From: a virus
Length of the DNA stretch: 52,019 nucleotides
Virus record (IMG/VR): IMGVR_UViG_3300025669_000043
Location: 1-52,019 of that record
Reading direction: 5' to 3' (one strand)
The notes under the pieces were generated by a model. It worked only from the letters and a program-made list of their open reading frames with translations. It did not search any database and was not told where the DNA came from. Positions 8,130 through 15,809 of this stretch are shown in pieces (the stretch's first letter is position 1; each line of letters opens with the position of its first letter). The translations under genes were made by a program, and so were the position numbers.

Positions 8130-11050
8130 CAGCCTTCCCCCTTCAGTGCCCGAAGCGTCTCAGCCGCCCGGTCGTTTTGGCATCGGGCAACCTTGACGAT
8201 GTGCTCCCGAGTCGCGTCGCTCATAGCTTGCCAGTCGGCTTCGTCATCAAGCCGGAGCAGAGCATCAGATATATCGCCAGGGTCGGCGATGTTGCGGTCC
8301 AGCACAAGCTCTAGCTTCCCTGGCTCGTACGCGCACACGGGAGTCAAGTGGCTTCCGACAACCGGCGTCCCCGCGGCCATGGCGAAGGCTGCAGCATAAG
8401 AGAACGTCTCCCCAACACCGGCGGCCACGAAGGCTCGCACGGAGCCGAGCAGTTCCACGACGTCTGCGGCCTTTGGCATGTCAACCCACTCGATGTCCGG
8501 CCCCATCGTGCGGACCAGCATCCGCGCGGTCGTGGCGTCTTTCTGCAGCCACTTGGAGGCGATGATCTTGTATCCCGCCTGCCGCACGGCCAGCGCGATG
8601 GTACTTAGGTTTTTGCGCCCGCCAGCGGGGCCCAGCAGTGCAACCGCGCGCCGCCGTTCTTGGGCGCCCTTGATGGTATCGCGCATAGCCGGCAGCAAGC
8701 GGAAACTCAGGGCCTCAGGCATCCACATAGCCGACACGCCATAGGCGCGATGCCATGCGGGAGCCATGGGGCCGTAACTCGGAAGGAATGTCAAGCGCTC
8801 GCCAAGCTCGCCGGCAAGGTCAAGTGCGGAGTCAAAGGCGTTCAACTCTCGGGGGCTCAACTCCATCTGCAGGTTGTGGGAATGCCAGCTCAGCCCAACG
8901 GGGCAAGAGCAGGCCCGGGCCATGGCTGCATACTCAGGGTTCATGCCGCCGGCCAGCATCAGCGCTGCCGGGTTGCCGATGGCTTCCGGGGTGGCATCAC
9001 AAGAGTCTACGATCCGAACCCCTGTCGCTGCTGACAGGTGCGCCATGGCAGCCGACACGCCCGGGGCGCGCTCGGGGCAGACCACAACGATGCCACGGCC
9101 AGCAACCAGCGTCGCGGCCATCCGCGGGAGCACGGTCACCTCTGCGTTGCACCAGTCGAGCTTGCACTCCATCTCCGGGTGCTCGGCTTGCTGTGCGAGC
9201 ATGGACTTCAGGGCGTCCCGCCACACGCTCAGCGGGCAGTCGCGGCCGACGTCGAGCGGCACAACTCTGTCCATGTGCCCGGCGAAGCTGGGGAGGTTCC
9301 CCGAGTCGCTCAGCAGGAGTGGGATGCCGTTGGCCTTCGCCTCGGCACCGCATCGGCAGAACGTCTCTGCGGTTTTCGTGGCAATATACACGATCTTGGC
9401 CTTGGCGTAGACCGTGCGCATGTCAGTCACGCGGCCCCAGTCCTCGACGTTGGGGGCCGACTCGATCTTCTTGGCGATAGCCTTGACAGGTTTGCAGACG
9501 GCGAACCTTTCATCAGGGAAGGCCCTGGCCAGCTCCAAGAATGTCTCCGCTCCCTTCAAGGGAGATCCGTCAACGGCAACAATATACTCAGGCTTGCGGT
9601 CCGCGGTGGGCACAAGGATCGGCTCGGATTCGATCCGCGGCCACTCTACTTCGGCGCGGGGGAGGCACAGCGCCGCCGATACCTTGTCCGCGCAAAATTC
9701 GCTGTTGACGATCACGCCGTCAGATTCCCACAGCGACCGCACGCCGCCCTGGTCAAGCGTCTCGCCAAAGCGCTCCTCTGTCTCGGGATGGTGTAGAGCG
9801 TACCACTGTTCCTTCGTCTCGAATCGGGCGAAGCCGCGCCAGAATTGCATTCTCACGATTATGGGGATGCCAAGCTCCTGAGCCACAACGATCATCGGCT
9901 CCGTGGCAACCGTGGCGCGGCCGATGTTCATGCCGTCCACCACGATCATAATGTCAGGCAGCAGCTCCCGCACGCGGTTGCCGAGTTCTTTCCCGTCGAC
10001 GCGCTCGGCGTACTCTGGCAACGCGTTTCCGTCGCTGTCGTTCGTCACGACTACGCGCGTCTCAAAGCCAGCTTTCTCCAAGGCAAGGAGCCAGTGGGTA
10101 GAGCTGCGTTCGCCGCCGCCGAAGTCCACCGCGCCCTGCCATTTCACATGGCAAATCAGCGCCAGCGGCTTGGGGCGTAGTGGGCGGAGCTGCGTAGGCG
10201 CTACGGGTTGCTCTTGTGTGCCCCGTGGGCTTGCGTTGCCCCCGTCTTTGGGGGTAAGAGATACGGTCTTCGTCGTGAGGCCGTGTGCGGGCGTGGGGGC
10301 TTTTGGCTTCTCGACCACAACCTGCCGCTCAAAGGTGGGCATCTGCAGGACTTTGACGCCTGCCGGATCGTGGACGCCTTGCAGGCGAATCGACTCAGCA
10401 GCGCCGTTCTCGGCTTGCTTGTTGCCAGCGGTGTGCGTGATACCGCCCTTGTCCAGACAAACATCGTTCAGAATCACCGGGAGCCGCACGATGCCCTTGG
10501 CGTCAAGCACGGCCTCCATGCGCATGTAGAGCACCATGTCGCCGCCGGGGTAGGCCGTTGGCCAGCCGCCGGCCGCGGTGTAGAGCCAGCCACGGTATGC
10601 TGCCAGGCCAGCGGCATGGCATCGCTCCTGGAACGCCCAGGGCTTGTAGCTTGGCTTCGTCACGCGCAGCCGCTTGTCCGTCTCGGGGCTGTAGCTCTCA
10701 TAGTCACCGTAGACGAAACTCACAGACGGGTCTGAGAATGCCTTGCGGATCGCGTCCAGCGCTCCGGCATGGAGCGTGTCGTGATCGTCCAATTCAACAC
10801 ATACGGATCCGCTGAGCGGCAATCCAGCGTTTGCCAGTCGCCGCGCGTGGTTCACGCCGCGGTTCTGGGCCAGCACTGTCAGGCTGATCCTCAAGTCTTG
10901 TGGAAGCGTGGGAACGGGGCCGCCGTCAACCACGACGTTCAGCACGTCATCGTCGCCCATCTGCTCAAGACAGGCCGCGGCTTGCTTCGCCAACTCCTCG
11001 GGTCGGTCGTGGCTCGCAATGCTGATCCAGAGTCGAGGGGCGCTAGACAT
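8129..11050 (-). CDS. Triple-domain glycosyltransferase (GT-A plus two GT-B domains)
   Basis: The start is ATG 11048-11050, behind GGGGAGG and overlapping the methyltransferase stop by 8 nt; the product has 973 residues. Residues ~5-230 form a GT2-like GT-A domain (LWISIASHDRP, CVELDDHDTLHAGA with the metal-binding acidic motif, GDYESYSPETD). After a Pro-rich linker, ~300-650 is a GT-B domain (DFGGGERSSTHWLLALEKAG, GVIVNSEFCADKV, ETFCRCGAEAKANGIPLLLSD). Residues ~655-960 form a second GT-B domain (VALLGPAGGRKNLSTIALAV, GVGETFSYAAAFAMAAGTPV). Three catalytic modules in one chain could build a short glycan in sequence. The acceptor is not shown; the location in the tail/head gene cluster suggests a virion protein. 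Confidence 0.85.
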   Translation of the reverse strand: MSSAPRLWISIASHDRPEELAKQAAACLEQMGDDDVLNVVVDGGPVPTLPQDLRISLTVLAQNRGVNHARRLANAGLPLSGSVCVELDDHDTLHAGALDAIRKAFSDPSVSFVYGDYESYSPETDKRLRVTKPSYKPWAFQERCHAAGLAAYRGWLYTAAGGWPTAYPGGDMVLYMRMEAVLDAKGIVRLPVILNDVCLDKGGITHTAGNKQAENGAAESIRLQGVHDPAGVKVLQMPTFERQVVVEKPKAPTPAHGLTTKTVSLTPKDGGNASPRGTQEQPVAPTQLRPLRPKPLALICHVKWQGAVDFGGGERSSTHWLLALEKAGFETRVVVTNDSDGNALPEYAERVDGKELGNRVRELLPDIMIVVDGMNIGRATVATEPMIVVAQELGIPIIVRMQFWRGFARFETKEQWYALHHPETEERFGETLDQGGVRSLWESDGVIVNSEFCADKVSAALCLPRAEVEWPRIESEPILVPTADRKPEYIVAVDGSPLKGAETFLELARAFPDERFAVCKPVKAIAKKIESAPNVEDWGRVTDMRTVYAKAKIVYIATKTAETFCRCGAEAKANGIPLLLSDSGNLPSFAGHMDRVVPLDVGRDCPLSVWRDALKSMLAQQAEHPEMECKLDWCNAEVTVLPRMAATLVAGRGIVVVCPERAPGVSAAMAHLSAATGVRIVDSCDATPEAIGNPAALMLAGGMNPEYAAMARACSCPVGLSWHSHNLQMELSPRELNAFDSALDLAGELGERLTFLPSYGPMAPAWHRAYGVSAMWMPEALSFRLLPAMRDTIKGAQERRRAVALLGPAGGRKNLSTIALAVRQAGYKIIASKWLQKDATTARMLVRTMGPDIEWVDMPKAADVVELLGSVRAFVAAGVGETFSYAAAFAMAAGTPVVGSHLTPVCAYEPGKLELVLDRNIADPGDISDALLRLDDEADWQAMSDATREHIVKVARCQNDRAAETLRALKGEG

Positions 11051-11729
11051 GGTCCACCTCCCCTGCAATGCGAATAAGCGCGTGGTTCGGGCCTTCGCTT
11101 TCGACCTTGGCCCACGGCCTAACCCCGTCTCGCACGGCCTTGACCAGATGCCACGGGCCAAGCTCGGGGCTCTTGGTATCGTGCAAGCCGATCAAGCCGC
11201 CAGGGCGCACGAATGGGGCATAGGCTTGCCAGTCGCCGAACGCGCCCGCCTTGGTGTGGTCGCCGTCGATGTACAGAAAGTCTATGGAGCCGTCGACTGT
11301 TGCCACCACCGCGGCCACAACCTTAGGGTCCGTGCTTGGCCGGCCAAAGAACGCCGCTGAGTTGTTGCCCCACACGTCTGGCACCGCGTGCTTCTCCCAC
11401 ATGGCGCCGGTGGCGCCGACTCGCGCGGCCGGGCATTCCGGTATCACGAACCCAGGCTTGAGTTCCACCGTCACGAACAGCTCGCTGCAGAGCTGGCGGA
11501 ACAGCCGGTGCGTCCCGCCGTAACCGAAGCCGATCTCAAGACCGACCTTGGCGTCCAACGCGTCGAAGGCCTCCAGCACGGGCAGAATATCCTCACGCTC
11601 CTGCAGCAGCAGCGCCGTCGGCTTTGGCTTCACGCTCTCCGCTTCGCCAAGCGCTACAAGGCGCTCGACGTCTTTGCAGACATGCTCGAATCGAGTCATC
11701 CCAACTGGCCATCGGTCTCCGTTGCTCAT
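11043..11729 (-). CDS. Class I SAM-dependent methyltransferase (CmcI/Methyltransf_24-like)
   Basis: The start is ATG 11727-11729, overlapping the upstream stop as ATGA; 228 residues. Motif I is KVGLEIGFGYGGTHRLF. The later pattern IDFLYIDGDHTKAGAFGDW followed by FVRPGGLIGLHDT is characteristic of cephalosporin-hydroxylase/Methyltransf_24 enzymes, many of which O-methylate sugars or small hydroxylated substrates. It is wedged between glycosyltransferases and probably decorates the same glycan. An acceptor other than sugar is possible. Confidence 0.8.
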   Translation of the reverse strand: MSNGDRWPVGMTRFEHVCKDVERLVALGEAESVKPKPTALLLQEREDILPVLEAFDALDAKVGLEIGFGYGGTHRLFRQLCSELFVTVELKPGFVIPECPAARVGATGAMWEKHAVPDVWGNNSAAFFGRPSTDPKVVAAVVATVDGSIDFLYIDGDHTKAGAFGDWQAYAPFVRPGGLIGLHDTKSPELGPWHLVKAVRDGVRPWAKVESEGPNHALIRIAGEVDHV

Positions 11730-12568
11730 GCCCGGCCCCCTTCCTTCGCCAACGCCGCGGCCGTGTCGATGTTCCGCCGGAGCAGCCCATTCGCCGCGCC
11801 CTCGCGGACCAGTCGCCGCCACACGACGCGGTTCCACTCGCCGACGTAGGGGTCCCACACGCTACCCCAGTCGAGTAGGAAGCACTTCTGGCCAAGCTCA
11901 GGCCAGAGCTTGTGAATCATCACGCACGCGGCCATCCCCGCGCTGATGCAAACGCAATCCGCTTTCGTCGCCTCCACCGCAGCCAGTGTCTCCGCGACCA
12001 GCCGCTCGTGTTGCTCGTGTGCAAAGCGCTGGGGCACTTGCACAAAGCTGACCGGGTCAAGCACATTGTGGGGAAGCGTGCGCATATTCTCAGGGCCAAC
12101 GAGCACGCATCGGTGCTGGGCCAACGCATGGAGTACGGGGCCGAACTCACCGGCGTGGTTCAGGTTCTTGAGCGTGTCCATGTAGACCCACGGCACGTCG
12201 ACGCCCTTTTCCGCGCGGAAAGCATCATACGCCTTTTGCTGCCGCCCGCCACCATGGCCGTAGTAGTACGGCAGAGGCTCAGTCAGGCACTTCAGCAGGT
12301 CCGCTTGCAGGGCTTCGGTGTATGGGCTGCCATCGCAGTTCTTCAGCGCCCAGAACATGCCGCCCATCATAGCGTTGTACTCGCCGTCGCCGAAACGGCT
12401 TAGGGTCCACGGGCGCTCGCCAGCTTGGAGTCGCTTGATCCAATGCTCTGCCGGCACTTCGGCCCATAGAGAGGGGCTTGGGTACTCGGCCAGTTCCGCC
12501 CGCAACGTGTCGAGCGTCACGGGTTCAGATTGAGGCTCCGCCTCCGGTTTCTTTCTTCGCTTCGCCAT
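11726..12568 (-). CDS. GT-D/DUF1792-like glycosyltransferase
   Basis: The start is ATG 12566-12568 with AGGAG upstream; 280 residues. After a basic Pro/Glu-rich leader, residues ~55-75 read WTLSRFGDGEYNAMMGG, close to the 'SlsRfGDGEl' signature of the GT-D (DUF1792) glucosyltransferase fold. Later, CVCISAGMAACVMIHKL and CFLLDWGSVWDPYVG match that fold's second half (G.a...a..L...G....D.G). It is the first gene of the glycosylation block and is coupled to the methyltransferase. GT-D enzymes in bacteria extend O-glycans on serine-rich adhesins, which fits the Thr-rich tail protein of this phage. Confidence 0.68.
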   Translation of the reverse strand: MAKRRKKPEAEPQSEPVTLDTLRAELAEYPSPSLWAEVPAEHWIKRLQAGERPWTLSRFGDGEYNAMMGGMFWALKNCDGSPYTEALQADLLKCLTEPLPYYYGHGGGRQQKAYDAFRAEKGVDVPWVYMDTLKNLNHAGEFGPVLHALAQHRCVLVGPENMRTLPHNVLDPVSFVQVPQRFAHEQHERLVAETLAAVEATKADCVCISAGMAACVMIHKLWPELGQKCFLLDWGSVWDPYVGEWNRVVWRRLVREGAANGLLRRNIDTAAALAKEGGRA

Positions 12569-12584
12569 TCTGTCGCTCCTACTG

Positions 12585-14183
12585 CTAAGACAGGTCACTC
12601 GCAACAACGATCAAATCCCATTTCAACGGTCGCTCGCTTAGGCTGGTAGTCGCCAGGCGAATCTCAAGCCGCCCGTCGTCAAGAGCCGTCGCCATGTTTG
12701 CGGCAGTCAGCCGGCACCAGAATGTCCCGGTCGCTATGTCATCAAGATTGAAGCTGGCGTGCTCGACCGTGTACAGCTCATCGCCGTTCGCCTCGGATGA
12801 CCGGAGCGTGATGGTGTATGCCGTGAGGTCAACTTCCGCGGCGTCCACCTGGGCAGTGAACGTGAGCTTCGGGGTAGTGTTCTGATCGAGCTTGAGCTTG
12901 CCGCTCACCTGGTCATACGGATCGTGCTCGATCTCGACTGTCATGGTCAGGCCGGCCTCGGAGACGCTGGCGGCATTCACTGCCCGCGTAAGGGTGCGCT
13001 TGGAGCGCGTCCAAAACGCGTTCTTGAGCGCAAGGAGCAGGGCAACGCCAATGTCACCCGTGTATTCCCAAACCGCCTTGGCGATGGTCGCTGGCGTGGC
13101 GCCGCTGCCAGCGTTGCTGATGCTCTCGCCGACAGTGTTCGCGATCTTGTGATCGGCCTGGGCCACGTCAAGCACAGCGACGCCAGTCTGGGCTGCGTTC
13201 AGGGGCGCCACAGCGTTGCGGCTGCTCACCTTGGCGTCGAGCCGCGCCAGCCGCGCCTCGGTGCAGACATCGGCGTCCGCGATGTCGCCGCCGGGGAGCT
13301 TGCCGTTGATGGCTTCCAGCTTCACGCGGTCCGCCGCGGTGAAGTCCACCGCGGTCGTGTCAACGACGATGCTCGCCGCGGAATACTCAGTCGTCACGCC
13401 GCCCTCCGTGGCATCGGCCTTGAACACAATGCCCTCGATGGCGTGGTCGCTGGCTACGTTGTAGTCGACATAATAGATGCCAGTGGACGCCGCCTGCTTC
13501 GTGACGGCATCGAGGTTCGCAGACCTGTCTACCGAAGCATTGTTCTCGGCAGTGACTGTGGGGTTGCAGTCGAGGTCTTCGGCTTTGTGCTGCTCGTTGT
13601 ACGCGTAGATCCACACGCGGTAGGGCGTGCTCCCAGAGTCGGGCCGCTCCATCTGAGGAGCGGGGAGGACTCTGACTCGGCACGCCTGCGTGATGCCCTG
13701 CACGTCGGCCTGGCTCGCCACGTTGCCGCCCACGTTGAGGTTGGCGATATAGCCCGCAAGAGCCGCGGTCCATTGCGCGGTCGAGAGCGCCGTCGCCGCG
13801 GGCGCGGCGCTCTTGGCCGCGTCGTAGGCCGCGGCCAGTGCGAAGTTGGCCTTGTCGGTCAGCGCCCGCGTCCCGTGTGTCTCCCAGAGGTAGGTCGCCA
13901 CGTCGGCAAGGGATAGCGTCGGGATGTGCAGCGGGAACACCACGGTGTCATCGGTGCTGCTCGATCCCTCGACCGTGACAAAGTCCGCGTCCATCTCGTC
14001 CGCAGTGAGTAGGAGCGAGTATTCGCCGTTCTCCTCCTCACTGGGCGAGTTGGTCGCCGCGGCCGCGGTCCCGTCCGCGATCACGCGCATGGTCAGGTTG
14101 TCCGCGTCGCCGGTGCGCGGTGCGTTGCCGTCGGTGTTCCAGACGGTGAAGGTGACGGTGAGTGCTTGGTCCTTGATGGGCAT
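12585..14183 (-). CDS. Structural/baseplate-type protein (BppU-like N-terminus)
   Basis: This 532-residue protein is translated from a TGATG overlap with the ConA-like gene. The first ~100 residues (ALTVTFTVWNTDGNAPRTGDADNL, NGEYSLLLTADEMDADFV) resemble the immunoglobulin-like N-terminal modules of baseplate upper proteins and other phage surface proteins. A middle Ala-rich helical part (AAAYDAAKSAAPAATALS, then WTAALAGYIANLNVGG) is followed by a second beta module at ~410-525 (KLTFTAQVDAAEVDLTAYTITLRS, GTFWCRLTAANMA). No enzymatic motif is visible. It is likely a virion surface component and a possible glycan acceptor. Confidence 0.65.
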   Translation of the reverse strand: MPIKDQALTVTFTVWNTDGNAPRTGDADNLTMRVIADGTAAAATNSPSEEENGEYSLLLTADEMDADFVTVEGSSSTDDTVVFPLHIPTLSLADVATYLWETHGTRALTDKANFALAAAYDAAKSAAPAATALSTAQWTAALAGYIANLNVGGNVASQADVQGITQACRVRVLPAPQMERPDSGSTPYRVWIYAYNEQHKAEDLDCNPTVTAENNASVDRSANLDAVTKQAASTGIYYVDYNVASDHAIEGIVFKADATEGGVTTEYSAASIVVDTTAVDFTAADRVKLEAINGKLPGGDIADADVCTEARLARLDAKVSSRNAVAPLNAAQTGVAVLDVAQADHKIANTVGESISNAGSGATPATIAKAVWEYTGDIGVALLLALKNAFWTRSKRTLTRAVNAASVSEAGLTMTVEIEHDPYDQVSGKLKLDQNTTPKLTFTAQVDAAEVDLTAYTITLRSSEANGDELYTVEHASFNLDDIATGTFWCRLTAANMATALDDGRLEIRLATTSLSERPLKWDLIVVASDLS

Positions 14184-14830
14184 CAGATGCCTCCGATCGC
14201 GTCAAACATGAATGCCGGCGGCACGGCAGCCGCGCCGGCTTCGCCGAGGTCGAGGTTGGCTACCCAGCCCGAGGCCGTCAGCGCGGCATGGCCGCTGTCC
14301 CAGCTCGTGGCCACCTGTCCCCATTGCCAGCGCCGACCGGTCGGAATCGAGATTGCGAGTGTGTCCAGCAATACCGTTCGCGCGGCATTGCTATAGAGCT
14401 CGAGCTGTATCGTCGTTTCGTCAGGCCGCAACAGCCGAGCGTAGTAGGTCGTGTTGAGACTGAAAGACGCGTAAATGTCGTGTTCGGGTGTTTCAAACTC
14501 GCTCAGATAGATTGTGGACGCGGCCGCGTAGAGTCGCACCATGATGACTTGTGTGGGGCGCCCGGCATACCAGCTATAAACGTCGTCCCTGGAGTTGGTC
14601 AGTGCATAGACAGTGGGCGAGCCCTCCGCACTAACCGCGGTCTGGCAGAACTCGAAATCATGCGAGAACGGTGGGGCGAACGAACCCACACCAAAATCGC
14701 GCCACGCATAAGTCGTCTCGGCACGAGTCAGGCCTGTGTAGGTGATTCGGTTAGGCGTCTCAGCCGCGACGCTCAGATGGCCAAGTGGGTTGACCAGAGT
14801 CCAATCGTCGTGGAAGTTCTGGTTAGCCAT
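14183..14830 (-). CDS. ConA/LamG-like structural protein
   Basis: The start is ATG 14828-14830 behind CAGGAGG; 215 residues. The beta-sandwich pattern (DFEFCQTAVSAEG, TIYLSEFETPEHDIYASFSL, NTTYYARLLRPDETTIQLEL, LLDTLAISIPTGRRWQWG) matches ConA-like lectin/LamG modules. A clearly similar segment occurs in the N-terminal domain of the giant tail protein at the window start, so the two are paralogous modules. It is likely a carbohydrate-binding or decoration protein on the virion. Confidence 0.68.
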   Translation of the reverse strand: MANQNFHDDWTLVNPLGHLSVAAETPNRITYTGLTRAETTYAWRDFGVGSFAPPFSHDFEFCQTAVSAEGSPTVYALTNSRDDVYSWYAGRPTQVIMVRLYAAASTIYLSEFETPEHDIYASFSLNTTYYARLLRPDETTIQLELYSNAARTVLLDTLAISIPTGRRWQWGQVATSWDSGHAALTASGWVANLDLGEAGAAAVPPAFMFDAIGGI

Positions 14831-15158
14831 TGCAGACCTCCTGCCAGTCGATGGCGAACTCGGGTGCGTCGTCGGGCAGGGCACGCACAGCCACGGTGAC
14901 CGCGCCGGCCTCGGCGTCGGGCATGGGCATGCCGTCGGCATCGAGCACTACTGGCCAGGCCCGCTCGGCACGCCATGCGAGGCGCGCCTGAACAATGGCC
15001 GTCGAGCGCGGCTGGAACGTCTCGCGCTCCCACACGCGCCACGCGGCCACGTCGGCCGCGGACCGGCGGTTGTGCTCGCGGCGCAGACTCTCGCGGCAGC
15101 ACTCGATCCAGCGCAGCCGCTGCCAGAGATCTAAGTTTTCGGGGATGATGAGTTGCAT
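14823..15158 (-). CDS. Small protein of the structural cluster, unrecognised
   Basis: This 111-residue protein overlaps the ConA-like gene by 8 nt. The N-terminal half is strongly basic and helical (LDLWQRLRWIECCRESLRRE, then HNRRSAADVAAWRVWERE). The second half has strands (AGAVTVAVRALPDDAPEFAIDW). No transmembrane segment. Function is unknown; position suggests a virion or assembly component. Confidence 0.6.
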   Translation of the reverse strand: MQLIIPENLDLWQRLRWIECCRESLRREHNRRSAADVAAWRVWERETFQPRSTAIVQARLAWRAERAWPVVLDADGMPMPDAEAGAVTVAVRALPDDAPEFAIDWQEVCNG

Positions 15159-15241
15159 GGTTGGGTTGCTCGGGACGGCGCGTTACCCGCCGCCGCCCCG
15201 AGCGCTCCTATAGGAGGTTGCTGTCGCAAGTTCAGTCGACG

Positions 15242-15376
15242 CTACGAGCCGCTGCCGTCGAGCGTCCCGCCGCACTCAGTCACGAGCGCATCGGGCACCG
15301 CTGGCAATGGCACAGGCTGGCCGGTCAGGCCCGCGCTGATAACTGCGCTTGGGTCTAGTGTGATGGCGATGGTCAT
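15242..15376 (-). CDS. Possible 44-residue small protein
   Basis: A short frame from ATG 15374-15376 to TAG 15242 encodes MTIAITLDPSAVISAGLTG and then a Pro/Gly-rich end with TECGGTLDGSGS. The ribosome site is weak. It fills the gap between the tRNA and the preceding small structural gene and has gene-like third-position GC. Function is unknown. Confidence 0.35.
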   Translation of the reverse strand: MTIAITLDPSAVISAGLTGQPVPLPAVPDALVTECGGTLDGSGS

Positions 15377-15408
15377 GCGTCTACTCAGTAGGGGTTGCCG
15401 TCTCGGAA

Positions 15409-15479
15409 TGGCAGGGGCGGGAGTCGAACCCGCATGGGCGGCTCATGAAGCCGCTGAGTGGCCGTTACTCTACCCTGCT
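15409..15479 (-). tRNA. tRNA with CAT anticodon (Met/Ile2-type)
   Basis: 71 nt fold as a cloverleaf. The acceptor is AGCAGGG/CCCTGCC with an unpaired A1-C72. The D stem is GAGT/ACTC with a 7-nt loop; the anticodon stem is GCGGC/GCCGC with loop TTCATGA (anticodon CAT). The variable loop is CCAT, the T stem GCGGG/CCCGC with loop TTCGACT, and the discriminator is A. CCA is not encoded. The mismatched 1-72 pair is an initiator-like feature, but the anticodon stem lacks the GGG/CCC pairs of initiators, so the identity (Met, fMet or lysidine-modified Ile) is open. It lies alone among structural genes and is presumably processed from the late transcript. Confidence 0.85.
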
Positions 15480-15538
15480 AAATTGCCCCCGAGCCGTGTG
15501 GCCCGGAGGCGTCGTCTAGGAGAACGCCGCATCGGCGG

Positions 15539-15742
15539 TCAAGGCTCGAAAGCTAAGACCACCGTCTTGGCCGCTGTGGGAATATTCTTAGTCGCCTGTC
15601 GAATCTGCACCGCACTGCCGGCGCTGATTAGATCGTGCGCAACGTGCTCGGGCACGGTCGCCTCTTGGCCCATCGCCAGCTTGCCAGGCACAAGCGTGTG
15701 GCCGTCGTTGCGGAGCATTCTGATTGTCGCCTGTCCAGCCAT
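15539..15742 (-). CDS. Small protein downstream of capsid gene, unrecognised
   Basis: The start is ATG 15740-15742 with AAGGAG at ideal spacing; 67 residues. A beta-like N-terminus (MAGQATIRMLRNDGHTLVPG) is followed by PEHVAHDLISAGSAVQIR and a short C-terminal tail ending LAFEP. It resembles small domains that follow capsid genes in HK97-type phages, but I cannot assign a family. It lies between capsid and tRNA. Confidence 0.6.
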   Translation of the reverse strand: MAGQATIRMLRNDGHTLVPGKLAMGQEATVPEHVAHDLISAGSAVQIRQATKNIPTAAKTVVLAFEP

Positions 15743-15809
15743 GGCAACTCCTTCCAAAACAAGGGCGCTGGCCAGGCGCTTTAGCAACGCCCAGCCAGCG
15801 TCAACGGGC

